Positions 25,740 through 32,762 of a DNA stretch of 35,974 bases are shown here, in pieces; position 1 is the stretch's first letter, and every line of letters begins with the position of its first letter. Source of the stretch: Sedimenticola sp. (GTDB taxonomy: Bacteria; Pseudomonadota; Gammaproteobacteria; Chromatiales; Chromatiaceae). The position numbers and the translations under genes were made by a program. A model generated the notes under the pieces. The model ran no database searches and was not told the origin of the DNA. It saw only the letters and a program-made list of their open reading frames with translations. The stretch is taken from contig JAMOMH010000026.1 of the NCBI GenBank assembly GCA_027068675.1, positions 1-35,974 of the forward strand, read 5' to 3'.

Positions 25740-26306
25740 TTACATCGGCTGAATAATAGAAAATGCCCCGCGGATATCACCTGCTTTATAACCACGCGCC
25801 TGATCATTTGGATAATATTTATCAATAACTGCAGCTACCTTAGGTTTCAGGTTGCTGCCATGACAAACCAGACAAGGTTTCTTTGCTGTTGGAATCGCCT
25901 TCATGTAGCGAAATACTGGGTCGCCATTCATGGTGACAATTTCATAATGCTCCATCATTTTTGGCCCTTCGCCTGCCGCCTTACGCGCCTCAAATTTCTC
26001 TAAAACAGCTCTCTCCCATGCATCTGGTGTATTTGCTGCATTACGCGGTTTCAGTGAAGTGCGGCTAATTTCCCAGCCATGTTTTTTAGAGAGTTCAGCT
26101 GCAATGTGTTGTGCGCTACTATTACAAACCTCAATCGCCTTAAGCGGGCCTTCAGACTTCAAAGCTCCCTTCAGCTCCCCTTTTAAAGCACCTGCAAAGC
26201 TCTTTATAACGGCTCGACTTTGATCAGCCCGTTGAGCTTGTTCATCAGCAACAGTTTGTGCGGCTGGAACAGCCAGCATAATTGCCAACAACATTATTTT
26301 TTTCAT
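25740..26306 (-). CDS. DUF3365 (Tll0287-like) c-type monoheme protein
   Basis: A 188-residue periplasmic protein. The signal peptide ends at about Ala20 (AAQTVADEQ). The mature part matches the DUF3365/Tll0287-like heme-sensor fold: AIEVCNSSAQHIAAELSKKHGWEISRTSLKPRNAANTPD (in pieces), then MNGDPVFRYMKAIPTAKKPCLVCHG with the heme site Cys145-Cys148-His149, then DQARGYKAGDIRGAFSIIQPM. Members are heme proteins proposed to sense or transfer electrons; a PAS-like fold is known for the family. It lies 47 nt downstream of the DUF2892 gene and is probably in the same transcript. Confidence 0.9.
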   Translation of the reverse strand: MKKIMLLAIMLAVPAAQTVADEQAQRADQSRAVIKSFAGALKGELKGALKSEGPLKAIEVCNSSAQHIAAELSKKHGWEISRTSLKPRNAANTPDAWERAVLEKFEARKAAGEGPKMMEHYEIVTMNGDPVFRYMKAIPTAKKPCLVCHGSNLKPKVAAVIDKYYPNDQARGYKAGDIRGAFSIIQPM

Positions 26307-26353
26307 CTGCTTATTCCTATGTTTTAGTTTAAAATCGACTTAAAAATCAGATA

Positions 26354-26557
26354 CTACTCAAATGCAACGCCTGATTTATTGCCCAACTTCTTCAATATCA
26401 TGGCCAATGGGCAAAACTTAGTAAATGATGCCTGGAACATGTTGGCCCCAACAAAAGCTGTTAGCCATAACCACTCAATAGTATGCAGCTGTGAAAGCCC
26501 AAGACTCAGTAAAATCATACCCCCAGCAAACATAAGTACGATACGATCAATATTCAT
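26354..26557 (-). CDS. DUF2892 (YgaP-like transmembrane) protein
   Basis: A 67-residue inner-membrane protein with two hydrophobic segments (about residues 5-24 and 28-45). MNIDRIVLMFAGGMILLSLGL and LTAFVGANMFQASFTKFCPLAMILKKLG are the classical DUF2892 pattern. In other bacteria this domain is fused to a rhodanese (YgaP) and linked to sulfur or cyanide chemistry; here it stands alone. A good ribosome site (AAGGAG) precedes it. The promoter upstream has a perfect TATAAT and the 16-bp dyad between -35 and -10. Confidence 0.88.
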   Translation of the reverse strand: MNIDRIVLMFAGGMILLSLGLSQLHTIEWLWLTAFVGANMFQASFTKFCPLAMILKKLGNKSGVAFE

Positions 26558-26619
26558 TTTTCATTCTCCTTACGAAAAAATAGTCGCCACATTCATGCTA
26601 TAGACTATTTATACCTGCT

Positions 26620-26650
26620 ATTATATTAGCATATCCTAATGCTTTTCCAA
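26620..26650 (-). promoter_or_regulatory. Promoter with dyad operator for the DUF2892/DUF3365 genes
   Basis: On the minus strand, TTGGAA (26645-26650) and TATAAT (26620-26625) are 19 bp apart (18 if TGGAAA is used). The spacer is filled by the dyad ATTAG-GATATG-CTAAT (26625-26640). A dyad inside a long spacer is typical of MerR-type activators; an ArsR-type repressor could also use it. The regulator is not in the window. Confidence 0.55.
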
Positions 26651-26942
26651 CAGCTCCTCCCCTGTTAAAGAACCTCTGAACAAGCCATGATTGTTTTATA
26701 CGGGCTGAAATTGCTCCCGAAGATCGCTGTAATAGAGCGACTATTACCGCTCACTTCGAAACAAATTGGAACAATTTTATCTTAGCCTAAGTTTTAGCTG
26801 AGCTTTAGTGAACCTTACTGCTTGAGTGCAGCCAGACTTATTCGGAGCTTCTCTAACTTGAAAAGAGCCACAATAGAGAATTGCACAACCTATTCAGCCA
26901 TGCTTTTATGTTCTATATGGCAACCTACAAAGGAGCAATCTG
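26651..26942. other. Gene-free structured region before creA
   Basis: The whole stretch between the DUF2892 and creA starts is 385 nt. Besides the promoter above it holds a copy of a dispersed repeat (26674-26717), nested inverted repeats (CGAAG 26718-26722 with CTTCG 26754-26758; GTAATAG 26729-26735 with CTATTAC 26741-26747), the palindrome AAATTGGAACAATTT (26763-26777), and the creA ribosome site AAAGGAG just before 26943. No convincing ORF. Confidence 0.6.
26674..26717 (-). repeat. Dispersed 44-bp repeat, copy 1 (inverted)
   Basis: Its reverse complement matches 33678-33721 at 38 of 44 positions, with an uninterrupted 15-bp identity (TATAAAACAATCATG). The two copies lie in opposite orientations on either side of the creA-to-apbE block. 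Confidence 0.75.
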
Positions 26943-27428
26943 ATGCGCCAGCTTTCAATCTTTATTCTTTTTTTTACATTTATCAGCACAGTGGGTGCAG
27001 AGACTATTGGTGAGGTTAGTACCAAATTTAAGATGATGGGGCCCAATGACAAAATTCTGGTCGAGGCATTTGATGACCCCGCTGTAGAGGGCGTTACCTG
27101 TTACTTAAGCCGAGCAAAAACGGGGGGGCTTTCTGGTGCTGTCGGCATGGCTGAAGATACCTCAGATGCTTCTATTGCCTGTCGGCAAGTGGGTCCTATT
27201 CACCTCAGTGGTACTATCTTAAAAGGTAAAGCAGATGGTGATGAGGTGTTTAAAAAACGAACCTCAATTCTGTTTAAAAGCATGCAAGTGGTGCGTTTTT
27301 ACGATCAAAAAAGGAATGTATTGGTCTATCTGACCTATAGTGATAAGTTTATTGATGGCTCACCTAAGAACAGTATTAGTGCCGTTGCTGTGATGCCTTG
27401 GGGAGTGGCTGACTCAGTTCAAAGGTAG
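26943..27428 (+). CDS. creA: CreA family periplasmic protein
   Basis: A 161-residue protein with an N-terminal signal peptide ([19 protein letters not shown]). The mature part is the CreA family: [42 protein letters not shown] (in pieces), then [15 protein letters not shown], two conserved Cys (in VTCYL and IACRQ), and [32 protein letters not shown]. The family is widespread but its function is unknown. It has a good ribosome site (AAAGGAG). It starts the plus-strand block that continues with redox proteins, although 139 nt separate it from the next gene and a functional link is not shown. Confidence 0.9.
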   Translation: MRQLSIFILFFTFISTVGAETIGEVSTKFKMMGPNDKILVEAFDDPAVEGVTCYLSRAKTGGLSGAVGMAEDTSDASIACRQVGPIHLSGTILKGKADGDEVFKKRTSILFKSMQVVRFYDQKRNVLVYLTYSDKFIDGSPKNSISAVAVMPWGVADSVQR

Positions 27429-27567
27429 TTTATCCAGGTGACTAACCCACCTTTGTTTCACTCTCCTTGGCCATTAGTGAGGGCTATTTATGTGATTCAG
27501 CTTCAATTCAGCTAATGCCAGTATATTGAAGATATATAGCAGCAGAAGTTAGTGAAGGGACTTGAAG

Positions 27568-28845
27568 ATGAGTACAGGAACATTAGCGTTAATCATATTT
27601 GTAGTAATAGTGCTACAAGTGGGGATTTTCGTACTGGTTGGGCTCTATCGTCAGAAGCAAGAGCTGCGAAAGATCGGGTTACAAGTGGATGTTGAACCCA
27701 ATTTTGCTTCCCCAGCATCACAGCCTGTAGAGAGTACAACGACTGAAGCCTGGAGCGGATTCAGAAAATTTATCGTCCAGCGACGGGTGATGGAGGATAA
27801 GGCTCAATCGATCTGCTCTTTTTATCTGACCCCAGTTGATGGAGAGCCTCTGCCTGCTTTCAAACCTGGCCAATTTCTTACCTTTAAATTACAGATTAAA
27901 GACCCTGTGAACGGTGAAAGCAAAAACATCGTGCGCTGCTATTCACTATCAGATAGCCCACAGCCTGATCACTACCGAGTTAGCATCAAACGTGTTTCTG
28001 CACCTGCTGATCACCCTGATTTTCAGCCTGGCCGCTCCTCTAACTATTTTCATGATCATGTGAAAGAGGGTATGCAGCTGTCGGTTAAAGCGCCATCGGG
28101 CCACTTCTATCTTGTGGAGGAAGAGCCTCTACCCATTGTGTTGGTGGGTGGTGGAATTGGTATTACGCCGATGGTGAGTATTGTCAACACGCTTTTGAAT
28201 AGCGGTAGTTCACGAGAGATTTGGCTCTTCTATGGTCTACGCAATAGTGCTGATCATGTGATGAAGGAACATCTACAGACACTTCAGCGGGCCTACAAAA
28301 ACTTCCACCTTCATATCTGTTACAGCCGACCTGGAGAGCAGGATATTGAGGGTGTTGATTACCAACACAAAGGGCATGCCAATATAAAACGATTGCAGTT
28401 GACGCTGCAAATGAAGCGCCACCAGTTTTATGTCTGTGGTCCTCGGGCGATGATGGAGAGCCTAGTGCCAGCGTTAGAAGAGTGGGGTGTAGCAAATGAA
28501 GATGTTTACTACGAAGCTTTTGGCCCTGCAACCTTGCCTAAACATAAAAAGAGTAAACCTCAGCCTAGTAAGCCTGTGGAGATAGGGCAGGAGATTACGG
28601 TTACTTTTAGCAAATCTGGCAAAAGTATTATCTGGAACCCTGATGCTGAGTCACTGTTAGAGCTTGCTGAGGATAACGATATTGGAGTTGATTCTGGTTG
28701 CCGGGCTGGTAGCTGTGGTAGCTGTCAGACGGCTCTGGAGTCTGGCGATGTTGAGTATAGTCAAGAGCCAGATGCCGATGTTGAGATAGGCCACTGCTTG
28801 CTGTGTATCTCAAAACCAAAGAATAATCTTACGTTAACGGTATAG
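27568..28845 (+). CDS. Membrane-anchored FAD/NAD(P)H reductase with C-terminal 2Fe-2S domain
   Basis: A 425-residue protein. I chose ATG 27568, 7 nt after AAGGGA, over an upstream TTG. One N-terminal helix (about 5-27) with basic residues after it places the rest in the cytoplasm. An FAD-binding barrel follows (about 63-185, with FKPGQFLTF and RCYSLSDSP at 123-131), then a nicotinamide-binding domain (VLVGGGIGITPM at 191-202, YVCGPRAMM at 288-296), and a plant-type 2Fe-2S domain with Cys378, Cys383, Cys386 and Cys413 (CRAGSCGSC and LLC). The order FAD-NAD-2Fe-2S resembles hybrid-cluster-protein reductases and flavohemoglobin-like reductases, with an added membrane anchor like NqrF. It should pass electrons from NAD(P)H to a membrane or soluble partner, plausibly the heme b protein downstream. 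Confidence 0.9.
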   Translation: MSTGTLALIIFVVIVLQVGIFVLVGLYRQKQELRKIGLQVDVEPNFASPASQPVESTTTEAWSGFRKFIVQRRVMEDKAQSICSFYLTPVDGEPLPAFKPGQFLTFKLQIKDPVNGESKNIVRCYSLSDSPQPDHYRVSIKRVSAPADHPDFQPGRSSNYFHDHVKEGMQLSVKAPSGHFYLVEEEPLPIVLVGGGIGITPMVSIVNTLLNSGSSREIWLFYGLRNSADHVMKEHLQTLQRAYKNFHLHICYSRPGEQDIEGVDYQHKGHANIKRLQLTLQMKRHQFYVCGPRAMMESLVPALEEWGVANEDVYYEAFGPATLPKHKKSKPQPSKPVEIGQEITVTFSKSGKSIIWNPDAESLLELAEDNDIGVDSGCRAGSCGSCQTALESGDVEYSQEPDADVEIGHCLLCISKPKNNLTLTV

Positions 28846-29116
28846 AGATGATGATTTTAAATGCCGCAATTGACAGCTCAACTTTAATACTAAGGTATTG
28901 TTATGTATAACATTAGTTCAAATTCACTTACCCATCAGTTAGATAGGTTGTGCTACACAGTGAATGGCATGCTTGCGATAGCGTATGGCGATGTTATCTA
29001 CATGGGCCTAGATGAGAAGTGTAAGTATGGAGGAGTAAGTCTTGCATCTCCTTGTGCCTTGCCATGCACCTCCGCATATGCACACTTCAACATCTCCAAC
29101 AGTAGGATTTAGGGTG
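28846..29116. other. Gap between reductase and heme b genes
   Basis: 271 nt. A consensus -35 TTGACA is at 28870-28875 but no good -10 follows at standard distance. A 69-codon frame (28903-29112) has a weak AAGGT upstream and encodes no recognised motif; I do not call it a gene. The heme b gene may therefore have its own promoter. Confidence 0.35.
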
Positions 29117-29695
29117 ATGGAGCGTTCACTTATAAGCAAAAAAGTCATGCCGTTTCTGTTGATGTTCGTGACGCTAATTGTGGCAACAGCCATTCTTGAT
29201 GCGGTATTACATCTCCTGGATATGACATGGGTTGGGCGTTGGTTAGGCATCCCTGGTGTCCTGCTGATCATGCTCTCCTTCCTCTACTCCATGCGCAAAC
29301 GTAAGAAGATCAGCTTTGGTAAACCGAAGACCCTGCTCAAATTACATGAAGTTCTCACCTGGTCTGGTGCACTGATGGTTTTGGTACATGCCGGTATACA
29401 TGTCTACGCCATACTGCCCTGGTTGGCACTGGTCGCCATGATGGTCAATATTATCAGTGGAATGACGGGGCAATATCTGTTGGATCGATCACGTCAATAT
29501 ATTGTGGAGAAGAAGGCGCACCATGCTGAGAAAGGTCTTGTTGGTGATGAGGCTGAGAGAGCACTTTTCTGGGATGCTGTCACTTTAGACACGATGAAAA
29601 AATGGCGGGCTGTACACTTTCCGATCACCCTAATATTTGTGGTACTCGGCACAACTCATATCTTTAGCATCCTCCTATACTGGCAATGGAAATGA
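29117..29695 (+). CDS. Small di-heme b-type membrane cytochrome
   Basis: The start chosen is ATG 29117 (MERSLISKKVMPFLLMF), which begins just before the first helix; an in-frame ATG at 29042 would add 25 unlikely residues. The 192-residue product has four to five hydrophobic helices (about 10-32, 42-58, 78-97, 100-118, 166-190). Two helices each carry a pair of His with 13 residues between them: His77/His91 and His167/His181, the ligand spacing of the cytochrome bc1/b6f b-subunit. His95 is also in the third helix. I infer two stacked b hemes. It does not look like full cytochrome b, being much shorter and lacking the Qo PEWY motif. The octaheme cytochrome gene overlaps its stop, so they are probably partners. 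Confidence 0.8.
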   Translation: MERSLISKKVMPFLLMFVTLIVATAILDAVLHLLDMTWVGRWLGIPGVLLIMLSFLYSMRKRKKISFGKPKTLLKLHEVLTWSGALMVLVHAGIHVYAILPWLALVAMMVNIISGMTGQYLLDRSRQYIVEKKAHHAEKGLVGDEAERALFWDAVTLDTMKKWRAVHFPITLIFVVLGTTHIFSILLYWQWK

Positions 29696-30477
29696 AAAAT
29701 AGAATCGTCAATATCATCGTCCTGGCCAATCTGCTAGTACTCATCCTGTTAGTGATTTTTGTCCCACACCTAATGATTGAACCTGGCAAATTAATGGATC
29801 CCCATATGGATCTCACTGATGACTGCTTCGCCTGTCATACTCCCTTTATTGGTAGTAGATCCTCCAAGTGCATAGCGTGTCATAAGGTGGAAGATATTGG
29901 TCTGATAACCACTAAAGGGGTGGCTATTGCAAAAGAGAAGAAAAATATGGCCTTCCACCAGGAGCTGTTGGAGGATGATTGTGTTGCCTGCCACAGCGAC
30001 CATAAAGGGGTGCAATCCTTCCGCCCTATTGGCCAGTTTTCACATCAACTTATTGCGCGTGATACGCAAGAGCTGTGTGATAGTTGTCATAGCAATCCAG
30101 GTGATACCCTACATCAAAAAATCAAGGGTAACTGTGCAGAGTGCCACTCTACAGAGAGTTGGACTCCAGCCACTTTGAAGCATGATGAATACTTTCGTTT
30201 TGATCGTGACCATGATGCCGCTTGTGATACATGCCATATCAAGGATGACTACAGCAGCTACACCTGTTACGGCTGCCATGAACACTCTCGTGCCAATATC
30301 CGTGGTGAGCATAGGGAAGAGGGTATCCGTGACTATGAGAACTGTGTTGAATGTCATCGTAGTGGTGATGAGGATGAGGCTAAATATATCTGGCGTAACA
30401 AGCTAAGGGGTACGCGTGATCAGGCGGGCGATCAACGATACTATCGCTATGAGCATGATGATGACGATGATGATTAG
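29686..30477 (+). CDS. Membrane-anchored octaheme c-type cytochrome
   Basis: A 263-residue protein with one N-terminal helix (about 7-27) and a periplasmic part. It has eight CxxCH heme sites: Cys47, Cys62, Cys99, Cys131, Cys150, Cys180, Cys194 and Cys220 are the first Cys of each. Extra His residues between them (for example His91, His106, His120, His143, His166, His176, His200) could be the sixth ligands, so most hemes may be bis-His, as in class III or cytochrome c7-like proteins. The C-terminus is odd: a basic stretch, then His and six Asp. Translation begins inside the heme b gene (ATG 29686, or ATG 29692 with an ATGA overlap). The likely role is electron transfer between heme b in the membrane and periplasmic acceptors. 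Confidence 0.93.
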   Translation: MEMKNRIVNIIVLANLLVLILLVIFVPHLMIEPGKLMDPHMDLTDDCFACHTPFIGSRSSKCIACHKVEDIGLITTKGVAIAKEKKNMAFHQELLEDDCVACHSDHKGVQSFRPIGQFSHQLIARDTQELCDSCHSNPGDTLHQKIKGNCAECHSTESWTPATLKHDEYFRFDRDHDAACDTCHIKDDYSSYTCYGCHEHSRANIRGEHREEGIRDYENCVECHRSGDEDEAKYIWRNKLRGTRDQAGDQRYYRYEHDDDDDD

Positions 30478-30818
30478 CTAAGTGAAGAGGGTGTAAGGAA
30501 AACAAGATAAAAACAGTAAACCTTAATATTGCATAACACCGCTTTTAGCTGGGGTGATATCCTTTATCGAATAGAGAAAATAGTGATGGCCGTCACATTT
30601 ATGCTTTTGTTGATAGGCTCAAACCCCCTCATCGCTATACCCCTATTGATCCAGAGATGTGGCATCTTTATCATTGCTTGTGGTGCAACAAAAGCGGTCT
30701 ATCTTCCCCCTTATTTGAACGGTTGTTGACGTATTTGGAGAGGTTCCCGTGATATTCCATTGCTTTAAGGATGAAAATAGATATGAGGCCAACGATGGCA
30801 ACAAACGCGAGGGTCGGC
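30478..30818. other. Gene-free region before the TlpA gene
   Basis: 341 nt with no recognisable gene. A possible promoter is TTGACG (30726-30731) and TGATAT (30750-30755), 18 bp apart. A 48-codon frame from ATG 30586 would encode a hydrophobic peptide, but it has no convincing ribosome site. GAGGG at 30809-30813 is the ribosome site of the next gene. Confidence 0.4.
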
Positions 30819-31307
30819 ATGAGACAAATAGGCCGATCAATTTTATTACTGCTGCTACTGCTGCCAATTTTAGCGAGTGCAGATAATCGAGCACCTGATT
30901 TCACGCTACCCACACAAAATGGTACTGAAATTAGACTGAGTGATCTAAAAGGACAGGTGGTCTATCTCGATTTTTGGGCCTCATGGTGTGGCCCTTGTCG
31001 ACAATCATTTCCCTGGATGAACCAGCTGCATAAGCAGAATGATCCTGATCAATTCAAGATTATTGCCATCAACTTGGATAGTGATGAGGCCCGGGCCAGA
31101 AAATTTCTCTCCAATTTGCCGGCAGAGTTTACAGTCGCCTTTGACCCAAAAGGTGTAACAGCTGAAGCCTACCATCTACCTGGCATGCCTACCTCCTATC
31201 TCATTGACCGGCAAGGCCGTGTTGTATCACGTCATGTCGGCTTTTTAGTGAGTGATACGGTAAAAATTGAAGAGAATATTCAGCAGCTATTGCAGGGAGA
31301 GAAGTGA
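30819..31307 (+). CDS. TlpA-like periplasmic thioredoxin
   Basis: The start is ATG 30819, five bases after GAGGG; it puts a compact signal peptide (MRQIGRSILLLLLLLPILASA) at the N-terminus, unlike the longer frame beginning at 30771. The product is 162 residues. Mature part: APDFTLPTQNG, YLDFWASWCGPCRQSFPWMNQL with redox Cys56 and Cys59, INLDSDEARARKFL, and the cis-Pro loop PGMPTSYLIDRQG. This is the TlpA/ResA type of thiol-disulfide protein in the periplasm. Such proteins reduce particular client thiols, for instance in cytochrome c maturation or copper-site assembly. The DUF4266 gene starts 4 nt after the stop, and that lipoprotein has a C-terminal Cys pair that could be a client. Confidence 0.92.
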   Translation: MRQIGRSILLLLLLLPILASADNRAPDFTLPTQNGTEIRLSDLKGQVVYLDFWASWCGPCRQSFPWMNQLHKQNDPDQFKIIAINLDSDEARARKFLSNLPAEFTVAFDPKGVTAEAYHLPGMPTSYLIDRQGRVVSRHVGFLVSDTVKIEENIQQLLQGEK

Positions 31308-31311
31308 TTAT

Positions 31312-31527
31312 ATGAAAGGACAACGGTTAGTATTAATTTTGTTGAGCAGCCTATTGGTAGGCTGTGCTGTAGATGTGAAGCCTTGGCAACGTGACCAACT
31401 GGCTGAACAGAAGATGCAACTGGTCACTGATCCGATGGAGCAATCTTTTGATGAGCATATCTACTTTAGTAAAGAGGCTGCCAGCGGTGGCAAAGGGGTG
31501 GGTGGAGGTGGCTGCGGATGCAACTAA
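31312..31527 (+). CDS. DUF4266 small lipoprotein with Gly-rich CGC tail
   Basis: A 71-residue lipoprotein. The lipobox LVGC puts the lipidated Cys at position 18. The mature chain begins CAVDVKPWQRDQLAEQKM, contains DPMEQSFDEHIYFSKEAASGG and ends GGGGCGCN; these are the marks of DUF4266. The last residues are five Gly-class positions followed by Cys-Gly-Cys-Asn. The role of the family is unknown. It lies 4 nt after the TlpA gene and its last 10 nt overlap the DUF3570 gene, so stoichiometric synthesis with both is likely. The start ATG 31312 is preceded by GGGAGAG. A longer open frame upstream only reads through the TlpA gene. Confidence 0.9.
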   Translation: MKGQRLVLILLSSLLVGCAVDVKPWQRDQLAEQKMQLVTDPMEQSFDEHIYFSKEAASGGKGVGGGGCGCN

Positions 31528-32762
31528 AAAACAGAACATTACGCCGACAGCTCTCATTAGCGACCTGTGCACTGCTTACCGGTATACCAGGGCAGGCCAG
31601 TAGCGCTGACTGGGTAGTTGATGCAGGAGTTATGTCCTACTCAGAGAGTGATCGTGTATCGGCTGTAAAAACGATTGCCACGGGCCAACGTCTAACGGAG
31701 GAGACAACCATCAGTGTCACCGTGCTGGTTGATACACTGACAGGGGCCTCCCCCAATGGGGCCTCTGCTGCCACCACATCACAGACATTTACTACCGCAT
31801 CGGGTACCGCCTATACGGCGACTGAAAAAGAGACACCACTACGGGATTTTGAAGATACACGTACCGCCATCAGTAGTAGTTGGGAGCAGGTGCTGAATCG
31901 ACTCTTTCGGCTCAAGCTGGGTGCAGATATATCAACTGAGGATGACTATGACTCGCTTGGCCTGAATGCGAGCCTGTCGCGTGATTTTAATAATCGCTTA
32001 ACAACAGTAACGGTCGGTGCAGCCATAACCCAAGATACTATCACCCCATCGGGTGGCACGCCTGTTGAACGCTCCGCCACCGATGGCACAACACTAGCCA
32101 TCCAGAGCAAAGAGGAGGAGAAAAGTACCACCGACCTGCTGCTGGGTGTGACACAAATTTTGAGCCGTACTACCTTAACCCAGCTCAACTACAGCTATAG
32201 CCTTGTCGATGGCTATATGTCTGATCCCTACAAAATTGTTAGTGAAGTGGATGCTGTTACGGGAAATACCACCGGCTATCGTTATGAGAAGCGTCCCGAT
32301 AGCCGTATTCGCCAGTCAGTAAACTGGACGACAGCACACCATTTGACTGAGGATGTGGTTCACTTTACCTACCGCTACTTTTGGGATGACTGGGGGATTG
32401 ATTCACACACCTTTGATCTGAAATATCGCTACGAGATCGGTGCAGGCCACTATCTACAGCCTCAAGTGAGGTACTACATGCAGAGTGCTGCCGACTTCTA
32501 TCGGCACAGCTTGGTCGATTCAGAGGTGCTGCCAAACTATCTCAGTAGTGATCAACGGCTGGGGGAGATGTCGAGTTACACCATTGGTCTGAAATATGGC
32601 TTCCCTGTTTTTACTGATGGCAGGCTCTCACTACGTATCGCCTATATGCAGCAGAGTGGTGACAGTAGTCCAAGTGATGCCATCGGCTCACAAAAGCAGG
32701 TTGATCTCTTTCCAACACTGGAGGCTATGATCGTCAATGTTAATTTCAATATTCCCTTCTAA
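31518..32762 (+). CDS. DUF3570 outer-membrane beta-barrel protein
   Basis: A 414-residue protein of the DUF3570 family. The signal peptide runs to about Ala30 (GIPGQASSADW). The mature chain is built of alternating polar/aromatic beta strands with acidic turns (for example VHFTYRYFWDDWGIDSHTFDLKYRYEI, in part) and ends ...NFNIPF, a C-terminal Phe as expected for BAM-assembled outer-membrane barrels. Near the start is VDTLTGASPNGA (71-82). The stretch D72-T-L-T-G-A-S78 closely resembles the D-x-x-[ST]-G-A-[TS] target of ApbE flavin transferases; the apbE gene overlaps its stop codon. No Cys occurs in the mature protein. Function unknown; I infer an outer-membrane protein that may be covalently flavinylated. 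Confidence 0.88.
   Translation: MQLKNRTLRRQLSLATCALLTGIPGQASSADWVVDAGVMSYSESDRVSAVKTIATGQRLTEETTISVTVLVDTLTGASPNGASAATTSQTFTTASGTAYTATEKETPLRDFEDTRTAISSSWEQVLNRLFRLKLGADISTEDDYDSLGLNASLSRDFNNRLTTVTVGAAITQDTITPSGGTPVERSATDGTTLAIQSKEEEKSTTDLLLGVTQILSRTTLTQLNYSYSLVDGYMSDPYKIVSEVDAVTGNTTGYRYEKRPDSRIRQSVNWTTAHHLTEDVVHFTYRYFWDDWGIDSHTFDLKYRYEIGAGHYLQPQVRYYMQSAADFYRHSLVDSEVLPNYLSSDQRLGEMSSYTIGLKYGFPVFTDGRLSLRIAYMQQSGDSSPSDAIGSQKQVDLFPTLEAMIVNVNFNIPF

Noticed and set aside
26822-27013. 63-codon plus-strand frame overlapping the start of creA
   Set aside because: It overlaps the creA signal peptide out of frame and has no ribosome site or motif.
28903-29112. 69-codon frame between the reductase and heme b genes
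   Set aside because: Weak ribosome site, no recognised family, and a mixed composition; it may be non-coding leader.
30529-30729. 66-codon frame with a hydrophobic middle before the TlpA gene
   Set aside because: It starts at a TTG without a ribosome site; the inner ATG at 30586 is also poorly placed. Kept only as part of the gap description.
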